Part shown: piece by piece, positions 1-4,877 of the stretch | Numbering within the stretch: the stretch's first letter is position 1 | How the letters are laid out: every line of letters starts with the position of its first letter | DNA from: an uncultured Collinsella sp. | GTDB taxonomy: Bacteria; Actinomycetota; Coriobacteriia; Coriobacteriales; Coriobacteriaceae | Assembly (NCBI GenBank): GCA_902491915.1 | Contig: CABUJL010000115.1 | Coordinates: 1-5,557, forward strand | DNA length: 5,557 bases | Direction of reading: 5' to 3' | Notes under the pieces: generated by a model | What the model was told of the DNA's origin: nothing | The model's database searches: none | The model's input: the letters and a program-made list of their open reading frames with translations, nothing else | Translations under genes and position numbers: made by a program

Positions 1-720
1 CATGGCGCTCCCTTGCTCGACCACGCCGTCGATGCAGATGGACATGCCGGTGCGTACGGCGACCAGATCGCCGGGCTCGAGCTCGGTCGCGGCAACGCTT
101 ACCTCGGTGTCGCCGACAACCTTTTGCGCCTTGTCGGGCACGTCGAGCAGCGAGTTGATGAGCTCGTTTTCGCTCATGGCGCGGGTGTAGTCCTCGAGCA
201 GCTCGCCCACGCTGAGCAGGAACATCGTCTGGCCCGCGGTGTCGACGTCGCGCTTGACAAACGAGATGCCGATGGCCGAAGCGTCGAGCACAGGAACGGT
301 CAGGCGCGGCTGCGCCAGCTCATGAAGGGCAGCGCGCAAAAATGCCATGTAACCGGCCACGACAAACACCGCACGCAGAGGCGTCGGCAAGAACCAGCGG
401 CGCGCGTAGTGGGCACCGATAAGTGTGGCAAGATCCATGACGAGCTTGTGCTTGCGCGGCTCGAGTTGCATCACGTAGCCCGACTTGGCATCGGCGATAG
501 CTTGAGCATCGAGTGCGCCCAAGGCGTCGAGCACGCTCGCGCGGCGCGGCTCGTCGTACTCCAGCGCCATCTGGCCAATGCGACCATACACGCGCACCTT
601 GCGCACACCGTCGATGTCGCCGCCAAGCTTAAGAAGTGCATCGAGATCGCTCTCTGGCACAGGACCCGCCAATTGAAGACGGGTCCTGCCGGGGATCTCG
701 CTAATGATCGAGAATCTCAT
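1..720 (-). CDS. Heavy-metal translocating P-type ATPase (P1B-like), N-terminal 240 residues, truncated by window edge
   Basis: Probable ATP-driven metal cation pump of the inner membrane. The reading frame is open from ATG at 720 down to base 1. Residues about 1-75 resemble a degenerate metal-binding-like domain beginning with an IPGRTRL motif (residues 9-15). This type of N-terminus is found on some P1B ATPases and lacks the metal-binding CxxC. Hydrophobic stretches follow at about 92-103, 112-132 and 142-172. From about 185 the actuator domain starts (VSVAATELEPGDLVAVRTG, then IDGVVEQG), matching the GD-[LV]-V-x-V-x-x-G...DG-x-V-x-x-G pattern of P-type ATPases. The usual proline before DG is replaced by Ile. 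The TGE, CPx and DKTG motifs would lie outside the window, so catalytic competence and metal specificity cannot be judged. It starts 18 bp after the upstream DUF6110-like gene, with only a weak AGG eight bases before the ATG, so the two are probably cotranscribed. Family confidence is high; substrate is unknown. Confidence 0.87.
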   Translation of the reverse strand, partial: MRFSIISEIPGRTRLQLAGPVPESDLDALLKLGGDIDGVRKVRVYGRIGQMALEYDEPRRASVLDALGALDAQAIADAKSGYVMQLEPRKHKLVMDLATLIGAHYARRWFLPTPLRAVFVVAGYMAFLRAALHELAQPRLTVPVLDASAIGISFVKRDVDTAGQTMFLLSVGELLEDYTRAMSENELINSLLDVPDKAQKVVGDTEVSVAATELEPGDLVAVRTGMSICIDGVVEQGSAM

Positions 721-738
721 AGTTTGTGCCTGGGAGCG

Positions 739-984
739 TTACTCGGCTGCCTCGTCAGCAGCGGCCTCGCTCTGGGTGATGTAGGCCGCCTCGGCAACCA
801 TGTCGTCGACATTAGCCTTGGCCTGCTCGACCATGTCCTGGTAGCAGTTCTTGACGCGCATGCCGCACGCGATACCCTGCACGCAGGCATTCTTGACCGG
901 AGCGCTGGTAAGCAGCTTGATGCCGGCCGTGCCAAGCAGAAAACCGCCACCGACAAGCAGGGTGTTAAACGTCGACTTCTTCAT
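739..984 (-). CDS. DUF6110-like small membrane protein, 81 aa, partner gene of the metal ATPase
   Basis: Small protein of unknown function. It has a short basic N-terminus (MKKSTF), a glycine-rich hydrophobic segment at about residues 8-26 (GGGFLLGTAGIKLL) likely to enter the membrane, three cysteines at 34, 40 and 47, and an amphipathic acidic C-terminal helix (about 48-81, rich in Ala and Glu). From recall, proteins of this size and pattern (FLLGTAG[IV]K-[IL]LTS at the front, then a region with Cys and a helical tail) are annotated DUF6110 and sit beside heavy-metal P-type ATPases; I could not search to confirm this. The start at 984 is preferred over an in-frame ATG at 1044 because AGGGAGA lies six bases upstream, and the 20 extra residues are arginine/alanine-rich and not membrane-like. 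It ends in TAA 18 bp before the ATPase. A structural or regulatory partner of the pump is an inference; the cysteines make metal contact possible. Confidence 0.83.
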   Translation of the reverse strand: MKKSTFNTLLVGGGFLLGTAGIKLLTSAPVKNACVQGIACGMRVKNCYQDMVEQAKANVDDMVAEAAYITQSEAAADEAAE

Positions 985-990
985 GTTGCT

Positions 991-997
991 TCTCCCT
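991..997 (-). promoter_or_regulatory. Shine-Dalgarno site of the DUF6110-like gene
   Basis: The minus strand reads AGGGAGA, then six bases, then ATG (984). It is the strongest ribosome-binding match upstream of this gene and decides the start in favour of the 81-residue form over the in-frame ATG 60 bases further upstream. Confidence 0.75.
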
Positions 998-1031
998 TTT
1001 GCCGCATTGGACGCGGCACGGTACCTCAGCA

Positions 1032-1055
1032 CCCGAGTAAACAAGTTTGCTCGAG
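1032..1055. repeat. 24-bp imperfect dyad in the 5' leader of the DUF6110/ATPase unit
   Basis: The plus strand has CCCGAGTAAAC, two bases, then GTTTGCTCGAG. The 11-base arms match at 9 of 11 positions. It lies between the predicted transcription start (about 1065) and the ribosome-binding site. The two-base gap is too tight for a good RNA hairpin, so a protein-binding operator is more likely than a leader structure. No known operator consensus is recognised. Confidence 0.45.
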
Positions 1056-1071
1056 CACACTTTTGGGAAAT

Positions 1072-1100
1072 AGTTTAGTTTATCTAACTATCAAGTTCAA
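1072..1100 (-). promoter_or_regulatory. Predicted sigma-70-type promoter of the DUF6110/ATPase unit
   Basis: On the minus strand, TTGAAC (1100-1095) is followed after exactly 17 bases by TAAACT (1077-1072), 4/6 matches to each consensus hexamer. The predicted start at about 1065 gives a leader of roughly 80 bases. It sits in an AT-rich stretch between two transcription units and implies that the ATPase unit has its own promoter instead of depending on read-through from the ABC genes. Confidence 0.55.
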
Positions 1101-1112
1101 CAAAGGTTAACT
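1072..1112. promoter_or_regulatory. Candidate operator: two tandem inverted repeats of AGTT half-sites over the promoter
   Basis: Read on the minus strand, dyad 1 (1112-1094) is AGTTAA, seven bases, TGAACT; it covers the -35 hexamer. Dyad 2 (1089-1072) is AGTTAG, six bases, TAAACT; it covers the spacer and -10. Within dyad 2, TTAG and CTAA also form a small inverted repeat (1075-1087). Centres of the two dyads are about 22-23 bp apart, close to two helical turns. A related dyad lies in the regulator/ABC control region (4781-4798). The position suggests repressor binding; which protein binds is unknown. Confidence 0.45.
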
Positions 1113-1138
1113 TTTTGGAAACTATGAGGGTGAACTCA

Positions 1139-1169
1139 ATATGACAAATGGGCTGCCCCTTTGTCATAT
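1139..1169 (-). terminator. Strong hairpin just after the ABC operon, probable terminator
   Basis: A perfect 10-bp inverted repeat (ATATGACAAA and TTTGTCATAT) encloses, after one mismatched pair, a GGG/CCC stem with a three-base loop. It begins two bases after the TAG stop of the second ABC gene. There is no clean run of U after the stem, so it is either a non-canonical intrinsic terminator or an mRNA 3'-end stabiliser. Its placement separates the ABC operon from the ATPase unit. Confidence 0.6.
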
Positions 1170-1171
1170 TC

Positions 1172-2929
1172 CTACAGCTGCCAGACAGCCGCCTCCTTTT
1201 GCAGCGCAACCATGCGGGCGAATTCTCCACCTGCGGCCTTGAGCTGCGCTGGAGTGCCCTGCTCGGCAACCACGCCATCCTTGAGCACAACGATTTTGTC
1301 GGCATTTTCCACCGTACGCATGCGATGAGCAATCACGATAACCATCTTACCTGTAAGCAGACGGGAGAGCGCCTGCTGTACCACGGTCTCGTTCTCCACA
1401 TCCAAGCTCGCCGTCGCCTCGTCCAACAGCACGATAGGCGCGTCTTTGAGCAGCGCGCGGGCGATAGAGATGCGCTGGCGCTCGCCGCCGGACAGCTTGG
1501 AGCCGTTCTCGCCGATCATGGTGTCGTAGCCCTGCGGCATACGACTCACAAACTCGTCGCAGTTGGCGGCACGCGCGGCCGCAAGCACTTCCTCATCGGT
1601 GGCATCACGACGCCCGAGGCGGATGTTTCCCATCACCGTATCGTCAAAGAGCAACACGTCCTGAAAAACAATGGCGTAGTCGCGCAGCAGCACCTCGGGA
1701 TCGACGCTCGCAACATCCACGCCACCCACGGTGACCGTGCCTTCGGTGGCATCCCAAAAGCGCGCGGCCAGGCGGCTCACCGTAGACTTACCGGAACCCG
1801 AAGGACCGACCAGCGCCGTAACTTCGCCTTCCTTGGCGGTAAAGCTCACATCGGTAAGAACTTTCTCGCCGGCACGGCCGTCCTCGCCCGCACCATAGCC
1901 AAATGCCACGTGATCGAACACCACATCGTGGCCCACGGGCTCAAATTTCTCGCTGCCCCGCGCCACAGGCTCTTCCATGATGGAGCGCATGCGCTTGGCC
2001 GATGACTCTGCGGCAAACAGCTCCGACACGAGCATAAGGGCCTGATCAAACGGCGCGTAGATACGGCTCACCATAAGCAGAAAGGCAAACATCACCAAAA
2101 AGTCGACCTGCCCGGAGGCGACCACCGCGGCGCCCGTAACCAGCGTGGTGGCAATGCCCAGACGCAGGATGACAAAGGCGGAGTTGACCAAAAGCCCGTT
2201 AGCGAGCTCGCCCTTGGTGGTCTCGCGCTCCTCGGCATCGATCACGGCGTTGAGTCCCTCAAGATAATGGGCCTCCTGGTTGGTGGCGCGGATCTCGCGA
2301 ACGCAGTCGAGCGTCTCTTGAATCGCCTCGGTAACCTTGACCTTCTCGGCGCGCACGCGATCGAACACCGGAGTCATGGGGCCGCGTGTTAGATACAGCA
2401 CGGCAAAGGCCACGGGAACGCTCCAAAACGCCGCAATCGCCAGCTGCCAGCAAAAGAACAGCGACGCCACGAACACAATGGCGCTTGCGATGATGGCACC
2501 CCAAAGCTCTCCCAGCACGTGGCTGTAGGCGTGCTCCATAGCCTGGACGTCGCCCATGATGGTCTCGGTTAAATCGGCCAGATCACGACGACCAAAAAAC
2601 GACAGCGGCAGTTTGCGCAAGCGCTCGGCGATCTCCATACGCTGCTTGCCGCACTCCTCGTAAAAGATGCAGTAGGTGTAGTAATACTGCTGCCAGTTAG
2701 AGGCAAAGAGCATCACGAAAAAGACCAGGAGGCCGCCCACGATCGGCAGGGCATCCGGCAGGTCAGCCCCGCTGGCGAGATGCTCGACAAAGCTGGCCAT
2801 AACCAGGAATAGAAAGCCCATGCCGGCCATGGTAATGAGATTGGTGAGCGTGGTCCAGAAAATGCCGCGTTTTACGCCGGCGACGCCTTTATCGGATAGG
2901 AAATACTTCTTTTGGAATGAGGCGAACAT
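1172..2929 (-). CDS. ABC transporter half-subunit B: fused membrane domain and ATPase domain
   Basis: Second half of a probable heterodimeric ABC transporter, 585 aa, in the normal range for exporter-fold half-transporters. Six likely membrane helices lie at about 22-48, 62-78, 141-158, 160-180, 247-271 and 276-291. The ATPase domain from about 333 has Walker A GPSGSGKS (375-382), Q-loop Q423, signature LSGGE (479-483), Walker B IVLLDE (499-504, catalytic E504), D-loop SLD (508-510) and H-loop H535, so it looks fully active. ATG at 2929 directly follows the TAA of the upstream subunit (TAAATG), with GAGG and GGGAGG inside the end of the previous gene as ribosome-binding sites. Translational coupling and equal dosage are likely. 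The C-terminus ends in AAVWQL, comparable to AASWKI near the end of its partner. Exporter-fold proteins of the YbtPQ/IrtAB class import iron-siderophores, while others export drugs or peptides; the substrate is not shown by the sequence. Confidence 0.95.
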   Translation of the reverse strand: MFASFQKKYFLSDKGVAGVKRGIFWTTLTNLITMAGMGFLFLVMASFVEHLASGADLPDALPIVGGLLVFFVMLFASNWQQYYYTYCIFYEECGKQRMEIAERLRKLPLSFFGRRDLADLTETIMGDVQAMEHAYSHVLGELWGAIIASAIVFVASLFFCWQLAIAAFWSVPVAFAVLYLTRGPMTPVFDRVRAEKVKVTEAIQETLDCVREIRATNQEAHYLEGLNAVIDAEERETTKGELANGLLVNSAFVILRLGIATTLVTGAAVVASGQVDFLVMFAFLLMVSRIYAPFDQALMLVSELFAAESSAKRMRSIMEEPVARGSEKFEPVGHDVVFDHVAFGYGAGEDGRAGEKVLTDVSFTAKEGEVTALVGPSGSGKSTVSRLAARFWDATEGTVTVGGVDVASVDPEVLLRDYAIVFQDVLLFDDTVMGNIRLGRRDATDEEVLAAARAANCDEFVSRMPQGYDTMIGENGSKLSGGERQRISIARALLKDAPIVLLDEATASLDVENETVVQQALSRLLTGKMVIVIAHRMRTVENADKIVVLKDGVVAEQGTPAQLKAAGGEFARMVALQKEAAVWQL

Positions 2930-4756
2930 TTAGGCCTCGCCTCCCTTCGCGACGGCGGTATCCGCGGTCGTAGCAGTAATCTTCCAACTCGCGGCCTGTT
3001 CGTATTCGGCCCACATCTTGGCATACAGACCCTCTTGGGACAGCAACTCGGCATGGGTACCCGACTCCTGCACGCTGCCCTGGTTGAGCACCACGATTTG
3101 GTCTGCGCCCACTACAGTCGAGAGTCGGTGCGCAATCATAATGACTGTGCGACCAGCCGCCAGCTTGCTAAAGGCGCGCTGGATGAGCGTCTCGTTCTCG
3201 GGATCGGCAAACGCCGTGGCCTCATCGAGCACCACGATAGGCGCGTCTTTAAGGATCGCGCGGGCGAGTGCCACGCGCTGGACCTCGCCGCCCGAAAGAT
3301 ATGCTCCGCCGGCACCGAGCATGGTATTGATGCCCTGTGGGAGCTTGGCCACAATGTCGTCGCACTGAGCTGCGGAGAGGGCCGCACGCACTTCGTCGTC
3401 AGTGGCCGTAGGCTTGGAGGCGCGCACGTTATCGGCAAGTGTTTGCCGGAACAGCTGGTTGGTCTGGAACACGAAGGCGACCTGGCCCATAAGCTCGTGC
3501 GGATCCATATCGCGAACGTCCACACCGCCTACGAGCACTCGACCCGAGGAGACATCCCAAAAACGCGGGATCAGGCTTGCGCAGGTTGACTTGCCGCCGC
3601 CCGAGGGACCCACCAGGGCGAGAGTGCTACCCGCGGAAACACTGAAACTCACATGGCTAACGGCAGGTGTTTCGGCACCCTCGTAGGTAAAACTCACGTC
3701 CTCAAATCGCACGTCGCCACCGGCAGGGTGCTTGGGTTGGGCGGGCACGGAGAGCTGCTTGGAATCCATGACGCTTCGAATACGAGCCAGCGAATCGGCA
3801 CTCATCTGAGAGGCCTCGCCCACAAACATAAGCTTGGTCATGGCCGTCGGCACCACGGCCGAAAATATCGCGTAAAACGTGAAGTTGGCCATAAAATGCG
3901 CGAAGTCCGTCTCGCCCGGCGCCAACAGCAACGCCACGGGCAGCAGGAATGTCACAAGGCCATTGAGCGCGGTAAGGTTGAGCACCTGTGGACCTCGGCA
4001 GAACGTGCCCGCATAGTTTTGTGCCATGTCGGCGTATTCGGCGATCGCATCGTGGAAAGCCTTAAAGGAGTAGACCGTCTGCTGAAACACCTTGACCACG
4101 GGGATGCCTCGTACGTATTCGGTGCCGGTCTTGTTCATCTTGACCAGCGCCCCCATGTAGGCCTTCATAAACTCGCCGCCCTTGCCGCCCATCATGGTGG
4201 CCATGGCGCCAAACGAAACGACGACCGAGATAAGGCATGCCGCGCCCAAGCGCCAATCGAGGGCGAACAGCAACACGAGCAGGCCCACGACCATGGCGGA
4301 GGCGCCTGCGATATCGGGCAGCATGTGCGCGAGCAAAGTCTCGGTGGAGGCGGCGCATCCGTCTACAACACGACGCAGCTCACCGGTGGCGTGCGTGTCA
4401 AAGTAGCCAAGCGGCAGCCTAAGCAGGTGCTCGCTCGTAGTCTTGCGGATATTGGACGCGCAGCGAAACGCGGACAGGTGCGTGCACATGAGCCCCACGA
4501 AATAAACAACGATGCTTGCCAGGGCAAAACCAACGGCCCACCAACCGTACATCGCGATGTTAGTGGCTTCGCTCCAGTTGGGCGCCACGGCGATCAGATC
4601 GCGCGCGACAAGCCAAATGCACACGTACGGGCCAAAGCTCAGCAGCTGCGAGAGCGCCGAGAGCGCCATGCCCAAATACGTTAGGAATTTACGGTCGCCA
4701 GCATATGCAAGCAGCTCGCCGATACCGTCGCCTTCCCTTTTTGATCCCTTTGCCAT
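2930..4756 (-). CDS. ABC transporter half-subunit A: fused membrane domain and ATPase domain
   Basis: First gene of the ABC pair, 608 aa. Likely membrane helices lie at about 26-50, 71-93, 150-168, 170-188, 261-280 and 289-310. The ATPase domain from about 348 has Walker A GPSGGGKS (383-390), Q-loop Q431, signature LSGGE (487-491), Walker B IVVLDE (507-512, catalytic E512) and H-loop H543. The D-loop reads AFADPENE (515-522) instead of the common SALD or SLD. From recall this ADPENE form is typical of the siderophore-associated YbtPQ/IrtAB-like group, giving moderate support for metal-chelate traffic. After AASWKI (588-593) there is a 15-residue Thr/Ala-rich tail. The start at 4756 is chosen because AAAGGA lies five bases upstream. 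An in-frame ATG at 4819 would add 21 residues but has no ribosome-binding site and falls inside the promoter region. The divergent AraC-type gene is the likely regulator. Confidence 0.94.
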   Translation of the reverse strand: MAKGSKREGDGIGELLAYAGDRKFLTYLGMALSALSQLLSFGPYVCIWLVARDLIAVAPNWSEATNIAMYGWWAVGFALASIVVYFVGLMCTHLSAFRCASNIRKTTSEHLLRLPLGYFDTHATGELRRVVDGCAASTETLLAHMLPDIAGASAMVVGLLVLLFALDWRLGAACLISVVVSFGAMATMMGGKGGEFMKAYMGALVKMNKTGTEYVRGIPVVKVFQQTVYSFKAFHDAIAEYADMAQNYAGTFCRGPQVLNLTALNGLVTFLLPVALLLAPGETDFAHFMANFTFYAIFSAVVPTAMTKLMFVGEASQMSADSLARIRSVMDSKQLSVPAQPKHPAGGDVRFEDVSFTYEGAETPAVSHVSFSVSAGSTLALVGPSGGGKSTCASLIPRFWDVSSGRVLVGGVDVRDMDPHELMGQVAFVFQTNQLFRQTLADNVRASKPTATDDEVRAALSAAQCDDIVAKLPQGINTMLGAGGAYLSGGEVQRVALARAILKDAPIVVLDEATAFADPENETLIQRAFSKLAAGRTVIMIAHRLSTVVGADQIVVLNQGSVQESGTHAELLSQEGLYAKMWAEYEQAASWKITATTADTAVAKGGEA

Positions 4757-4760
4757 GAGA

Positions 4761-4768
4761 TTCCTTTC
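4761..4768 (-). promoter_or_regulatory. Shine-Dalgarno site of ABC subunit A
   Basis: The minus strand reads GAAAGGAA, about five bases before the ATG at 4756. It supports the 608-residue form over the start 63 bases upstream. Confidence 0.75.
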
Positions 4769-4775
4769 TAACGGC

Positions 4776-4804
4776 TTGAGAGTTAACCGTAATGAACTTA
4801 TCAT
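4776..4804 (+). promoter_or_regulatory. Predicted promoter of the AraC-type regulator
   Basis: TTGAGA (4776-4781), exactly 17 bases, then TATCAT (4799-4804): five of six matches in each hexamer, the best promoter in the window. The start would be near 4811, leaving a leader of about 60 bases to the TTG codon. The -10 hexamer overlaps that of the opposing ABC promoter. Confidence 0.6.
4781..4798. promoter_or_regulatory. Candidate operator dyad, related to the one before the ATPase unit
   Basis: AGTTAA, six bases, TGAACT; the arms match at 5 of 6 positions. It lies in the spacer of the regulator promoter. The block AGTTAACC, four bases, TGAACTT recurs on the minus strand at 1112-1093 with a five-base gap. 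Confidence 0.45.
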
Positions 4805-4828
4805 TGATGTGTTAGCCATGGCTCACAA
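4800..4828 (-). promoter_or_regulatory. Predicted promoter of the ABC operon
   Basis: Minus strand TTGTGA (4828-4823), 17 bases, then AATGAT (4805-4800), 4/6 matches each. Transcription would start near 4793, about 37 bases before the start codon. It is weaker than the opposing promoter, as expected if it needs an activator. Its -10 uses almost the same bases as the regulator's -10 on the other strand. Confidence 0.42.
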
Positions 4829-4832
4829 TCAA
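4804..4832. repeat. Interrupted palindrome centred on AGCCATGGCT in the divergent control region
   Basis: A perfect 10-bp palindrome (4814-4823) is flanked by TTGAT (4804-4808) and ATCAA (4828-4832), almost symmetrically placed. The inner part can also be read as TGTTAG, CCATGG, CTCACA (4810-4827), an 18-bp dyad of the same arm and gap size as the AGTT dyads. It covers the regulator's predicted transcription start and the spacer of the ABC promoter, a fitting place for a site that controls both. Confidence 0.45.
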
Positions 4833-4843
4833 GCCAGGCGTGG

Positions 4844-4877
4844 ACGTTTCTGCAAAGGAAAGGGACGCTTTTGCAAA
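4844..4877. promoter_or_regulatory. Two 13-bp direct repeats 21 bp apart, candidate AraC-type binding site
   Basis: ACGTTTCTGCAAA (4844-4856) and ACGCTTTTGCAAA (4865-4877) agree at 11 of 13 positions, with a start-to-start distance of 21 bp, two helical turns. AraC-family activators classically bind direct half-sites with about this spacing. The pair would lie at roughly -51 to -84 of the ABC promoter, a usual activator position, and downstream of the regulator's own start, where binding could block it. Confidence 0.45.
4859..4865 (+). promoter_or_regulatory. Shine-Dalgarno site defining the TTG start of the regulator
   Basis: AAAGGGA ends five bases before TTG at 4871. No ATG or GTG occurs in frame between the upstream stop (4805) and 5012, and this strong site makes the TTG the most credible start. 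Confidence 0.65.

Noticed and set aside
985..1044. Upstream ATG giving a 101-residue DUF6110-like protein
   Set aside because: The extension is Arg/Ala-rich and unlike a membrane protein start, while the ATG at 984 has AGGGAGA at six bases.
13..1110. Long plus-strand open frame of 365 codons opposite the ATPase and DUF6110-like genes
   Set aside because: It is antisense to two recognisable genes, rich in His, Arg, Ala and Leu as expected from the complement of GC-rich codons, and crosses the promoter region. It resembles no protein.
1070..1112. A Fur box or standard DtxR/IdeR box in the ATPase promoter
   Set aside because: There are GATA and TTAG...CTAA elements, but neither the 19-bp Fur consensus nor the full DtxR consensus is matched; only a generic dyad is claimed.
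1148..2005. Plus-strand open frame of 285 codons opposite ABC subunit B
   Set aside because: It lies over the conserved ATPase domain on the other strand and has only complement-type composition.
3653..4684. Plus-strand open frame of 343 codons opposite ABC subunit A
   Set aside because: A shadow of the ABC gene: His/Gly/Arg-rich, no domain, and the minus strand encodes clear membrane helices and ATPase motifs.
4757..4819. Upstream ATG giving a 21-residue longer ABC subunit A
   Set aside because: No ribosome-binding site before it, it lies inside the predicted promoter and palindrome, and the ATG at 4756 has a good AAAGGA.
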